A program made the position numbers and the translations under genes. Source: Clostridiales bacterium Firm_16 (GTDB taxonomy: Bacteria > Bacillota > Clostridia > Saccharofermentanales > Saccharofermentanaceae). From it: DNA of 64,000 nt. The notes beneath the pieces are model-generated. The model did no database searches. It had not been told where the DNA came from and saw only the letters and a program-made list of their open reading frames with translations. Below are positions 19,153 to 27,988 of this stretch, one piece after another. How positions within the stretch are numbered: the stretch's first letter is position 1; each line of letters opens with the position of its first letter. The stretch is taken from assembly GCA_001604185.1 (NCBI GenBank), contig LVAV01000028.1, positions 248,001-312,000 of the forward strand, written 5' to 3'.

Positions 19153-20511
19153 TTAATTTCGCATACTGTGGATCGGAGCAGGGATTCTGCCACCACGAGA
19201 AATAAAAGCTTCCGATGAGGCCGTATTCACTTCCATGATCGGTGCATAACCGAGAAGTCCGCCGAATTCGACCTGGTCCCCTACCTTCTTTCCAGGAACA
19301 GGAATCACTCGGACGGCTGTCGTCTTGTTATTAAATGTACCCAAAGCCATTTCATCTGCAATAATACCGGAGATCGTAGATGCCGGAGTATCACCGGGAA
19401 TCGCGATCATATCCAGACCAACGGAGCAGACACAAGTCATCGCTTCCAGTTTTTCCAGCCGCAGGAAGCCTTTCTCTGCAACTTCGATCATACCTTCATC
19501 TTCAGATACAGGAATAAACGCACCGGACAGACCTCCAACGAAAGAAGAAGCCATCGTTCCGCCCTTCTTCACTGCATCGTTCAGCATTGCCAAGGCAGCT
19601 GTAGTGCCCCATGCACCACAATGCTCCAGACCGAACTCTTCCAGGATACGGCCAACCGAATCGCCGACAGCCGGCGTCGGTGCCAGTGAGAGGTCAATAA
19701 TACCGAAAGGAACATTCAGACGTGCGGAAGCTTCTCTTGCGACCAGTTCACCTACACGTGTGATCTTAAATGCCGCTTTCTTGATCGTCTCGGCAACTAC
19801 ACCAAGATCTTCCCCTCTCACCGTCTCCAGGGCAGCCTTGATAACACCAGGTCCGGAAATACCTACATTAATGACACATTCCGGCTCACCGGGGCCAAGG
19901 AATGCGCCGGCCATGAACGGATTATCTTCCGGAGCGTTGGCGAAAACGACCAGCTTGGCACAGCCAAGGGCATCTCTGTCTTTCGTAGCTTCTGCTGTTT
20001 TCTTGATGATCTCACCCATATCACGGACCGCATCCATGTTGATACCGGAACGTGTGGAAGCAAGATTGATAGATGAGCATACATTATCTGTGATGGAAAG
20101 GCTTTCCGGAATGGAATCGATCAGACGCTTATCCGAAACGGTATATCCCTTCTGGACCATAGCGGAGAATCCACCGATAAAGTTGACTCCGCATGCTTTT
20201 GCCGCTTTATCCAGTGTCTTGGCAAACATGGTATAATCCTTGGCACCGGAAGCTGCAGCCACAATGGAAATCGGCGTTACGGAGATTCGTTTGTTCACGA
20301 TCGGCACACGGTATTTCTCCGTGATCTCCTCACCTACTTTGACAAGATCTTTCGCATAGCGGGTGATCTTATCGTAGATTTTCTGACAGGACTTCTCCGG
20401 CGTTTCGGCCGCACAATCCATCAGGCTGATACCCATTGTAATAGTACGCACATCCAGGTGTTGTTCCTGAAACATGCGCACGGTCTCTAATACTTCAAAA
20501 TCTGTAATCAT
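19153..20511 (-). CDS. UPF0210 / PFL family protein (DUF711)
   Basis: 452 residues, matching the UPF0210 family (about 450). Recognised by the N-terminal [20 protein letters not shown] and [10 protein letters not shown], internal Gly-rich segments [12 protein letters not shown] and [17 protein letters not shown], and a [17 protein letters not shown] block. The family belongs to the pyruvate-formate-lyase-like glycyl radical superfamily by fold, but its reaction is unknown and no glycyl radical loop was recognised here. It lies 70 bases after a small ACT-domain protein, its near-invariant partner in Bacillota. A heteromeric enzyme or regulator is an inference from that pairing. Confidence 0.85.
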   Translation of the reverse strand: MITDFEVLETVRMFQEQHLDVRTITMGISLMDCAAETPEKSCQKIYDKITRYAKDLVKVGEEITEKYRVPIVNKRISVTPISIVAAASGAKDYTMFAKTLDKAAKACGVNFIGGFSAMVQKGYTVSDKRLIDSIPESLSITDNVCSSINLASTRSGINMDAVRDMGEIIKKTAEATKDRDALGCAKLVVFANAPEDNPFMAGAFLGPGEPECVINVGISGPGVIKAALETVRGEDLGVVAETIKKAAFKITRVGELVAREASARLNVPFGIIDLSLAPTPAVGDSVGRILEEFGLEHCGAWGTTAALAMLNDAVKKGGTMASSFVGGLSGAFIPVSEDEGMIEVAEKGFLRLEKLEAMTCVCSVGLDMIAIPGDTPASTISGIIADEMALGTFNNKTTAVRVIPVPGKKVGDQVEFGGLLGYAPIMEVNTASSEAFISRGGRIPAPIHSMRN

Positions 20512-20581
20512 ATTTGCACCTGCTTATTCTCGAGATTTTTGTATAAGACATGCATATGCATGCGCAATTACGGGCGGCGTA

Positions 20582-20872
20582 TCAGATACGATGCATCGCA
20601 TAGAAAAGGTCTGTATGCTGGATACGGATCGAAACACCGATTTCTTCGCCCACCTTGTCCAGTTTCTCAGAAAGGTCCTTCATGTCAGATTTTGCAGCTT
20701 TCAGATCAACCAGCATGATCATGGTGAAGATATCATCCAGGATCGTCTGAGTTATATCATTGATGTTGACGCCTTCAGCAGCCAGGAGATTCGAGATCTT
20801 GGCAATAATACCCACTGCATCACATCCGACTACCGTGATGACGGCCTTGTTCTTATCCGTTTCTTTACTCAT
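20582..20872 (-). CDS. ACT-domain protein, UPF0237 type
   Basis: 96 residues comprising one ACT domain (KAVITVVGCDAVGIIAKISN, then GVNINDITQTILDDIFTMIM), the length and sequence type of UPF0237. ACT domains bind amino acids and pair between chains. The start is the ATG at 20872, which has GAGG about eight bases upstream; an in-frame ATG seven codons earlier overlaps that site. Next to the UPF0210 gene as in many Firmicutes, suggesting that the two proteins work together. Confidence 0.85.
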   Translation of the reverse strand: MSKETDKNKAVITVVGCDAVGIIAKISNLLAAEGVNINDITQTILDDIFTMIMLVDLKAAKSDMKDLSEKLDKVGEEIGVSIRIQHTDLFYAMHRI

Positions 20873-20928
20873 ACTTCGTTCCTCTTTTTCCATTAGTTTC
20901 GTTATATCTTATCGTGGGGATAGTATTA

Positions 20929-21666
20929 TCATTCCACGCGATAGGTCTTATTTGTCTGGGCCAGTTCATAATTCCATTCACCACAGGCCCTCGCTTCCAA
21001 TTCCACATCCTCCCTGTCATAAAGCGGGACCAGATGCGACAGGATCGTCTTCTTGACACGTAGTGCTTTGGCACAGGAATAGCACTCCTGCGGCGTCATA
21101 TGGAACATGTTGGATCGACGGTTGGCCTCAAGTTCTCCGCAATCCATGATACAAAGATCCGCGTCATCCAGATGACCGGCCAGTAAGGAATCAACCGCAC
21201 AATCCGAAGTATAGACGAATACTTTTCCCTCATACTCGACCCGGATACCATAACACTCCACTGGGTGATTGGTACGGAAGAACTTGGCTTTCGCGCCGAA
21301 AAGCGGCAGCTCGGTTCCGTCGCTGATATATCCGATCTGATATCCCCATTCACTGGAAAGCGAATGGATCACGTTTTCCGGTGTTCTCGGAGCGAAGATC
21401 GGCACATCCTTGAAAACCATACCATGCTTGGCATTCATATCAATGCCATAGCGCATGACCATCAGATCACTATAGTGATCCGCATGAAGATGCGTGATCA
21501 GGATCGCGTCCAGACCATTGAGTGGAACATGAAGTTGCAGATTGGAAAAAACACCACTGCCACAGTCGATGAGGACCTTCTTATCGTTAATGGTAAGAAG
21601 ATATCCGGATGCGGCCTGCCCGGGACCGGGATAGCCGCCGCTGCAGCCTAAAATCGTTACTTCCAT
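20929..21666 (-). CDS. MBL-fold metallo-hydrolase (RNase Z-like)
   Basis: 245 residues. The metal motif THLHADH gives H59, H61, D63 and H64; further ligands are probably the His in RTNHPVECYG, the Asp in YTSDCAVD and the His in LSHLVPLYD. The N-terminal VTILGCSGGYPGPGQAASGY is the RNase Z/ElaC-like form seen in small beta-lactamase-fold hydrolases. It lacks the exosite arm of true RNase Z, so a phosphodiesterase of unknown substrate is safer. It starts 47 bases after the FAD-dependent dehydrogenase stop, and a hairpin (AAGTGTC/GACACTT, 21672-21699) lies just upstream of its ribosome site. Confidence 0.8.
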   Translation of the reverse strand: MEVTILGCSGGYPGPGQAASGYLLTINDKKVLIDCGSGVFSNLQLHVPLNGLDAILITHLHADHYSDLMVMRYGIDMNAKHGMVFKDVPIFAPRTPENVIHSLSSEWGYQIGYISDGTELPLFGAKAKFFRTNHPVECYGIRVEYEGKVFVYTSDCAVDSLLAGHLDDADLCIMDCGELEANRRSNMFHMTPQECYSCAKALRVKKTILSHLVPLYDREDVELEARACGEWNYELAQTNKTYRVE

Positions 21667-21713
21667 AGATCAAGTGTCCTTCTTTTTTGTGTGACACTTT
21701 ATTTTACCATATT

Positions 21714-23318
21714 TCAGGAGAAAAAACTCTGTAAAACCGATTCTGCCTGATGGATTCCATCGATGGCCGAACTCATGATACCTCCCGCATAACCGGCCCC
21801 TTCCCCGGTCGGGAAAAGTCCTTTTACCGTAAGGCTCTCACCCTTTTCATCTCTTCGGATGCGCACCGGAGAAGAGCTTCTGGTCTCAACAGCGGTAAGA
21901 ACAGCATCCGCGTCATCGAAACCACGGATCTTCTTATCAAGAAGGGTCAGGCCTTCATCAATGGTCATGGCCACTTCCCGTGGCAGGATGTCCCAGAGAT
22001 TGGCTCCCGTCACACCCGGCCGATAAGATGGCGTTACCTTTCCGAAGGTCTCCGTCGCCCGCTTCATATGGAAGTCTTCTACCCTCTGGGCCGGTGCAAA
22101 ATACGGTTTCTCACCAAGAGTATATGCCTTGTGCTCTAAATCTCTCTGAAGGCGGATACCTGCATCCCAGGCATCATCCGAGAAATCTTCTTTGCTCACG
22201 CCCACCAGCATCGCGCTGTTTGCGTTTTCACGATCACGGGCATATTCACTCATACCGTTTGTGACCACGCCTGAATCTTCGGAAGAACCACAGACCACTT
22301 CTCCGCCGGGACACATGCAGAAAGAATAGAGTTTCCGGCCTGTAGACGTAGGAGCAACCACTTTATAGATTGCCGGACGAAGGATCTCATTTTCGAACAG
22401 TTCGCCGAACTGGGCATGGTCCAGGTTTTTCTGAAGATGCTCGATCCTGACACCGATGGCGAAATCCTTGCTTTCCAGATGCACGCCTCTGTCATGAAGC
22501 ATATAAAACGTCTCTCTCGAACTATGACCGATGGCCAGGATCAATGCAGAACAAGATAGTTCCTCGATATCGGAGCCGTCCACGGAAGAACAATGAAACA
22601 CTTTGACCACACGCCCATTCTCAACAGTCAGTTCACAAAGTGTCCTCTCGAAAAGAACTCTCCCGCCTCGTTTCACGAAGTCCTCCCGCATATTGCGGAC
22701 CACATTTCTCAGGTAGTCTGTTCCGATATGCGGATGTGCCTCATAAAGAATGGAACGAGGCGCACCGAACTTTACGAAAGTACGCAGGATCGCATCTCGC
22801 TTGGAACTGGAAACACCACTGAACAGTTTTCCGTCCGAGAACGTACCGGCACCGCCTTCTCCGAACTGAACATTGGAGAATGTCAGCAACTGACCCTCTT
22901 CCTTCAGTTTCTGTACATCTGAAGAACGAGTGTCCACATCTCTTCCCCTCTCCAGAAGAATCGGACGTATCCCTGCTTCAAGAAGCGTCATCGCGGCGAA
23001 AAGCCCGGCAGGCCCGGCACCACAGACTACAACGCGTTTTCCTTCTGACTCCTTAGCACGAAGATCCGTAAGCTTCGGAGATTTAAGTTCCTGCATCATG
23101 TCATTATCCTGGAAACGAACTGTCAGAACAACACGGATATCGTTCTTATGTCTCGCATCCAGAGATTTCTTCAGAAAATAACAGTACTTCGGAAGTTTCT
23201 TTCGGGCCTTTTTTTCAAAATACACTCGAACATCCCGTCCATCCGTCAAAGCAGATTCGCAACGGGGAAACTTCTCATACACGGAAAGTGGAATGGAATA
23301 TGTCAGATCAGTCTGCAT
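21714..23318 (-). CDS. FAD-dependent dehydrogenase (COG2509 type)
   Basis: About 534 residues. An N-terminal domain of about 90 residues with basic surface (FEKKARKKLPKYCYFLKK) precedes a Rossmann FAD site, CGAGPAGLFAAMTLLEAG, at about residue 99. Later blocks FGEGGAGTFSDGKLFSG, AIGHSSRETFYML and GAGYAGGIMSSAIDG are typical of this uncharacterised group. Substrate unknown. The ATG at 23318 is chosen: the YhiN-family gene stops inside it (11-base overlap, ATGCAGACTGA) and GAGGCAGG is upstream. An in-frame TTG six codons earlier would overlap the ribosome site. Confidence 0.85.
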   Translation of the reverse strand: MQTDLTYSIPLSVYEKFPRCESALTDGRDVRVYFEKKARKKLPKYCYFLKKSLDARHKNDIRVVLTVRFQDNDMMQELKSPKLTDLRAKESEGKRVVVCGAGPAGLFAAMTLLEAGIRPILLERGRDVDTRSSDVQKLKEEGQLLTFSNVQFGEGGAGTFSDGKLFSGVSSSKRDAILRTFVKFGAPRSILYEAHPHIGTDYLRNVVRNMREDFVKRGGRVLFERTLCELTVENGRVVKVFHCSSVDGSDIEELSCSALILAIGHSSRETFYMLHDRGVHLESKDFAIGVRIEHLQKNLDHAQFGELFENEILRPAIYKVVAPTSTGRKLYSFCMCPGGEVVCGSSEDSGVVTNGMSEYARDRENANSAMLVGVSKEDFSDDAWDAGIRLQRDLEHKAYTLGEKPYFAPAQRVEDFHMKRATETFGKVTPSYRPGVTGANLWDILPREVAMTIDEGLTLLDKKIRGFDDADAVLTAVETRSSSPVRIRRDEKGESLTVKGLFPTGEGAGYAGGIMSSAIDGIHQAESVLQSFFS

Positions 23319-24612
23319 CCTGTGAACCTGCCTCAATCGCTACACTTCTACCTGCAAGAATGCCGGATGAGAATGCCCAGGTCAGATTATATCCGCCACA
23401 GTCCCCGTCTACATCCAGAACTTCGCCACAGGCATAAAGTCCCGGAACCAGATTGGACTGCATCGTTTCGAAAGAGAATTCAGAGGTATCTGCACCGCCG
23501 ATGGTCGTCTGAGCATGTTCAAGTGACTTGGTACCCAGCACCGTGAACTTCCACGCCTTCAGCGTGCGAACGATCTTCTCGATATCCTCATTAGACAAGG
23601 TTGAGATCAAGATACTAAGCGGTCTTTGCAACGCCGTTTTCAGAAGCATATTCCCGATCTTTGCAGGAAGGATGCCCAGAAGAAGCTGATCCAACGTCCT
23701 CTGTCCGAAAAGACTGATCCTCTTACCGATCTCCTCGCGGATCTTCTGCAGTTCCATTTCATCGAACAGTTTAAGCGATATCGTCATCGGGACAGTCAGT
23801 TGTTTCTTCACGGTGTAACGAGACACGACTCCGGAAATCTGCAGGACCGCCGGACCGGAAAGACCATAATCCGTGAAAAGCACTTCCCCATATTGATGTG
23901 CAAGAAGCATGTCATTACTACTCAACGATACATCTGCATCCAGTTTCAAGCCGGAGAGCGCTTTAGTGACCGAATTATCCGTTACGAGTTGAACAATAGA
24001 CGGCTTGGGTGCATAGACTTTATGTCCCAGATCATGTAACCATCTGTATCCGTCTCCGGTGGTACCAAGCGTAGGTGCACAGGCACCTCCACAGGCCACG
24101 ATCACGAAACGCGCAAGATAGCAAGCAGAATCAGCGCAGATAACGCGAAAGGACTTCTCCTCGCGCTGGATCTTGGCAACTGATGTATCGTACTCCACAT
24201 GGATCTCATAATCGTCCAAAGCAAACCGGAAAGCATCTACTACCGATGAAGAGGTCTTACTCATCGGGAAGATCTTCGGACCTTCATTTACTGTCGGAAT
24301 ACCAAGATTCTCGAGAAAACTCAGGACGAAAGTCGGAGTAATACGATCCAGGACTTCCTGGGGAAAAGACCGGTTCTGAGAATGGAAATGATTGATCTTC
24401 ATGTCCTGGTTGGACAGATTGCAACGACCATTCCCGGATGCCAGGATCTTCTTTCCGACCCGATCATTCTTCTCCAGAATGAGGACCTGTGCCTTCTTTC
24501 CGGTCACTTCCGAATAATACTTCTGGAAAGCGATCGCAGCGGCCATGCCCGATGCACCACCACCGATAATAAGAAGGTCAAGGATCGATTCTTCTACTGG
24601 TGCGTCACTCAT
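23308..24612 (-). CDS. NAD(P)/FAD-dependent oxidoreductase, YhiN/HI0933 family
   Basis: 434 residues, usual for the HI0933-like family. The dinucleotide-binding LLIIGGGASGMAAAIAFQKY starts at residue 13. Other family marks are KILASGNGRCNLSN, VVACGGACAPTLGTTGDG, and the end block GLYACGEVLDVDGDCGGYNL followed by AFSSGILAGRSV. The family reaction is not known with certainty. It is overlapped by four bases with the CYTH gene upstream (ATGA) and by 11 with the next flavoprotein gene, so the three are translated together. Confidence 0.9.
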   Translation of the reverse strand: MSDAPVEESILDLLIIGGGASGMAAAIAFQKYYSEVTGKKAQVLILEKNDRVGKKILASGNGRCNLSNQDMKINHFHSQNRSFPQEVLDRITPTFVLSFLENLGIPTVNEGPKIFPMSKTSSSVVDAFRFALDDYEIHVEYDTSVAKIQREEKSFRVICADSACYLARFVIVACGGACAPTLGTTGDGYRWLHDLGHKVYAPKPSIVQLVTDNSVTKALSGLKLDADVSLSSNDMLLAHQYGEVLFTDYGLSGPAVLQISGVVSRYTVKKQLTVPMTISLKLFDEMELQKIREEIGKRISLFGQRTLDQLLLGILPAKIGNMLLKTALQRPLSILISTLSNEDIEKIVRTLKAWKFTVLGTKSLEHAQTTIGGADTSEFSFETMQSNLVPGLYACGEVLDVDGDCGGYNLTWAFSSGILAGRSVAIEAGSQDAD

Positions 24613-25259
24613 AAAGACGTTTCCTCATCAAGAAGGGCCAGGCAACGGCCAAGTTTGGATTCATTGGAGAATTCTCCTTCCGAGTTCTCCATGATAAGAT
24701 GTCCGAACTCGATAACATCGGCAGTATTACCGGAGATCAATTCAATTTCCATTTCACAGATCGGTACCCTCTTTTCACCGGCAATACAGAATCCGTCATC
24801 CAGGCAGATTTCGAAGAGACTGTCTCCAAATCCTGCAGTAATGATCTTTCTTGTAAACTTCGTCTGGCAGATCTCGACCAATCCGAATTCCGGAATATTT
24901 CCCAGAGCATTGCGCAGAAGATTGATCGGATCTTCACTGGTCTCGGCCTGTTCAAGAAATTTCTTGATATTAAAAACCGGTGAATCCGATTCCTGGTTCC
25001 ACTCATAGCGCTGGGAGAAACCATCAATACTCTTTCCGCCGAGTTTCACGGTATGCAGGTAGGTCTTTCCATTGATCCGTCTGACACGGATAGAAACTTT
25101 ATCCTTACGCATAAGACGATCCTTCGTATCGAAATACCGGTTCTCATAGTCCTCTATCCGCTCCTTCTCTGCAAAGATCGCATTGGTAAACCACGAGGAC
25201 GTCAGCGTGTCGTAGAGCTGTTTTTTCGTTGGGAACATGAGTTTTAACTCGGACTCCAT
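24609..25259 (-). CDS. CYTH-domain protein (triphosphate tunnel family)
   Basis: 216 residues. The start is the ATG at 25259, preceded by GGAGAGAG; this makes the protein open with ESELK, the ExExK signature of CYTH/triphosphate tunnel enzymes. Alternating charged strands follow (RYFDTKDRLMRKDKVSIRVR, YLHTVKLGG, CEMEIELISG). The family includes inorganic triphosphatases, thiamine triphosphatase and class IV adenylyl cyclases. In bacteria of this type, triphosphatase is most likely, but this is inference. Confidence 0.85.
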   Translation of the reverse strand: MESELKLMFPTKKQLYDTLTSSWFTNAIFAEKERIEDYENRYFDTKDRLMRKDKVSIRVRRINGKTYLHTVKLGGKSIDGFSQRYEWNQESDSPVFNIKKFLEQAETSEDPINLLRNALGNIPEFGLVEICQTKFTRKIITAGFGDSLFEICLDDGFCIAGEKRVPICEMEIELISGNTADVIEFGHLIMENSEGEFSNESKLGRCLALLDEETSL

Positions 25260-25270
25260 ACTCTCTCTCC

Positions 25271-26449
25271 TTAAATCGATATCTCGCGAACACCTACTGA
25301 AGTGATAACGCAAATATTCTTCGACCCGAAGAAGGAAACACGGATAACGGTTTCATCTACAGGGATCTTCGAGTCGATCTTTCCGTTTGAAAGGTTGATA
25401 ACATAAATATTCTCATCTACAGCGATCAAAGCGCGGTTTCCGGAAACATGATAGTTCTGCACCTGATTTCCCAGATCGATCACACCACGCTTTCCTGCAT
25501 TAGAATCATAAATGGCCAGCTTCAAAGGCTGTTCCAGACCGTCAGAATAAATCACTGCATATCCGCCATCGTATGAAAAGATACTGGATACACATGCGAA
25601 CGGCGGATCCACCATTGTGCATTTCCCTTCTCCCACAATGGCCACATCGTTGATACCGGCAACTGCAAGGAGGTCATTCCGCAGATATGCGATCAACGGC
25701 ATAATATCCGAGACCTGCGGCGAATAAACAGCGTACTCGGACGGTTTCTGATTGACGCGGTCCGTCGGGATCGAGAACTGCTTGATATTCGGTGCCATCT
25801 GAGATCCGTCCGTATCCACAAGAGAGACGCTCAAAATCTTCTCATCCGGTGAAAACTCCAAAGAAACCGGATATCCAGACTCATTAGAAGACCATTGGGC
25901 CAGGAAGGATCCGTCATTGTTCATGATATACACTTCACCGAAGGATTTACCTTCGTCCATGATAAGAGCAGAAATACCGGACGGTGCAATCGCCAGATTG
26001 CCGATCTTTCCCGGAAGATGCTTCTCAAAAATCTTTCCATCCTCATTAAAAACGGCGCATAGGAAACCGTCAGTATCGGCTACCATTGCATAGTCACCGC
26101 AGATCTTACAGACCGGATTGCTCATTTCGACATCCACACCATAAATATCATTACCGGAAATCGAAAGATACGCAATACGGTTCGATGTAACTTTCAAAAG
26201 TCCGTTCTTAAAGGGATAAAGCTGCTGCGCTTCCGTATACTCACAGTCAAAACCGGCAATGGCCGAAAGACGAAGTTGTTCACGGGATCCACTCTTAGCT
26301 TCAACATGGTTCTTGAGCATATACGACAGTACGATTGCCACACCCGCCAGAAGAAGGCACAGTATCACCAGGAGCGCAGTAGAACTGCGCCGGGGAGTCT
26401 TGCTTCTGACCGGTTTTGTCTGCTCTGTGTTTTTAACTGTTTCCGACAT
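25271..26449 (-). CDS. Membrane-anchored beta-propeller-like protein (DUF5711-like)
   Basis: 392 residues from the ATG at 26449, which follows AAAGGAA. The first 22 residues are basic and cytosolic (SKTPRRSSTALL), then comes one membrane helix at about 24-44 (LLVILCLLLAGVAIVLSYML) and an extracytoplasmic domain of about 340 residues. This has WD/YVTN-like repeats (NGLLKVTSNRIAYLSISG, GDYAMVADTDGFLCAVF, VSLEFSPDEKILSVSLVDTD). The pattern resembles the DUF5711 family of Clostridia; that name is from memory. It is the fifth gene of the Gld-type transporter run and may be an accessory subunit. Confidence 0.65.
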   Translation of the reverse strand: MSETVKNTEQTKPVRSKTPRRSSTALLVILCLLLAGVAIVLSYMLKNHVEAKSGSREQLRLSAIAGFDCEYTEAQQLYPFKNGLLKVTSNRIAYLSISGNDIYGVDVEMSNPVCKICGDYAMVADTDGFLCAVFNEDGKIFEKHLPGKIGNLAIAPSGISALIMDEGKSFGEVYIMNNDGSFLAQWSSNESGYPVSLEFSPDEKILSVSLVDTDGSQMAPNIKQFSIPTDRVNQKPSEYAVYSPQVSDIMPLIAYLRNDLLAVAGINDVAIVGEGKCTMVDPPFACVSSIFSYDGGYAVIYSDGLEQPLKLAIYDSNAGKRGVIDLGNQVQNYHVSGNRALIAVDENIYVINLSNGKIDSKIPVDETVIRVSFFGSKNICVITSVGVREISI

Positions 26450-26466
26450 TCTTTTTCCTTTTAGTA

Positions 26467-27966
26467 TCAACTTGCACTCGGTCGATCATAGACCCCGTAA
26501 AGATCTTGATTGTCGATTGCCTCATTACAAAGATTATAGGCATCCTTGACACCGAATCCGGTCAGATACCGACCATTATCTTTATATATTACGCTTCTGT
26601 CAGCAATAAATCCACTATACTCGTCGTTTATAAAGCAATAGTAGGTCTGCTCATCACGCTGGACGAGTTTCACGGTATACGTGGACCGATTGACCGTATA
26701 GAACTGCATTGACAAGACAGGGTCTTTTAATTCGGGCGTTGCCTGTTTATCATAATCCGAATATCTCATATTACAGATCGAATCGAACAGCATCAGTCCG
26801 TAACAAACCTGGCCGTCGCTGGAAACGACTCTGGCATCACGCTTATTCACAGACAACATAGAATTAACATTCATAATGTCCTTGGTGGTCTTATCCAGCT
26901 GGATCTCCATCTCAAACTTCTTGCCTTCCAGGACTACGGTAACTGAACTGATTGTATCCAGATATCCACGCTTGATATATGTCTCGAAAAGCTCATTGAT
27001 GGGCAGTTCAAGGCCGGTCAGATAACTGGAAAGGACCTTGAATGTTGAAGTACTGTTGGAGCTGTAGCCATAATACATACCGTTGATCTCTCTGGAGAGA
27101 TAGATATCGATCGTTTCACCGGATGTTTTCTTGACCGTAAAAGTATATGCCGGGTTATCCAGACCATAAGAAGCATATTCCTCTTTCGGAATGTTCAGGT
27201 ACTGCGTTACGCGGAAATCAAGGATCTTGTCCATAAGACTGATCAATTCGGTCTTGGGCGTTGTCTCCACCGGTTCGACCACCTTGTAAGTGATGGTCGA
27301 GATCACGCTGGTATTCTTCTCTTCTACGACAGCCACAACGATCTTGTCATTACGAGAAGCACGTGTGAGCGTAATATTGGATACCATTAACCTTTCCAGC
27401 GAGATAACACGGACATCCAGCAGGTTCTCAAATTCAGAAGAAAGCTTCTGATAATAGTAATACTTTACGATACTTACCTTATCTTCATCGTCCAGACGGA
27501 AGAAAATTCCGGATTCATCTTCAACCGGCTTACCAAAATGCAGCACATTGGTCTTTCCGTCCTTCTGCGTCAAAGTCACAGTATAACTATCCTTATCCAG
27601 GCCATAAAGCGATGTATCGATCTGTCCGGAAGCCGCCTGACGAACCACAGAAACCTGTGCAAACTGTCCGAGATAGTCATAAACAGCGTTTTGATCAAGC
27701 TGATTCAGTTCTACACTCGAGCCGTTGTGACTACATGCAGTGACGCCGTCGTTCCCATCGAATTCGAAAACCGTGGTTTCTCCCTTAGAAGACAATATCT
27801 CCATCTTCTGGATATTCGCCGTTTCGAAAACCGAGTACGACTTCGCCCCGTAATTTTCTTCCACAGATTTTTTCTTGATACCGTCAACCACAAGGTATAC
27901 GACCAGAGCCAGGATCAGCAATCCAAGCACGATCAATGGTAAAAACAGTTTTTTGACATCCTTCAT
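26467..27966 (-). CDS. DUF4340-domain membrane protein
   Basis: 499 residues. One N-terminal membrane helix at about 6-28 (LFLPLIVLGLLILALVVYLV), then an exported region with repeated DUF4340 units (FETANIQKMEILSSKGETTV, SLYGLDKDSYTVTLTQKDGK, SYGLDNPAYTFTVKKTSG). DUF4340 genes commonly follow gldA-gldF-gldG-like genes. The role is unknown; it may be an extracytoplasmic partner of the transporter. It starts 22 bases after the GldG-like stop. Confidence 0.85.
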   Translation of the reverse strand: MKDVKKLFLPLIVLGLLILALVVYLVVDGIKKKSVEENYGAKSYSVFETANIQKMEILSSKGETTVFEFDGNDGVTACSHNGSSVELNQLDQNAVYDYLGQFAQVSVVRQAASGQIDTSLYGLDKDSYTVTLTQKDGKTNVLHFGKPVEDESGIFFRLDDEDKVSIVKYYYYQKLSSEFENLLDVRVISLERLMVSNITLTRASRNDKIVVAVVEEKNTSVISTITYKVVEPVETTPKTELISLMDKILDFRVTQYLNIPKEEYASYGLDNPAYTFTVKKTSGETIDIYLSREINGMYYGYSSNSTSTFKVLSSYLTGLELPINELFETYIKRGYLDTISSVTVVLEGKKFEMEIQLDKTTKDIMNVNSMLSVNKRDARVVSSDGQVCYGLMLFDSICNMRYSDYDKQATPELKDPVLSMQFYTVNRSTYTVKLVQRDEQTYYCFINDEYSGFIADRSVIYKDNGRYLTGFGVKDAYNLCNEAIDNQDLYGVYDRPSAS

Positions 27967-27988
27967 ATCGTTTGCCTCATCGTCACTA

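Noticed and set aside
20550..20561. ATGCATATGCAT palindrome between ACT and UPF0210 genes
   Set aside because: Short self-complementary AT-rich stretch; no promoter around it and no partner repeat.
21672..21699. AAGTGTC/GACACTT hairpin before the MBL gene
   Set aside because: Seven-base arms with a 14-base loop; could be chance. The CAAGTGTCC string also occurs in the 62056-62082 palindrome, but one shared half is not enough to call a regulon.
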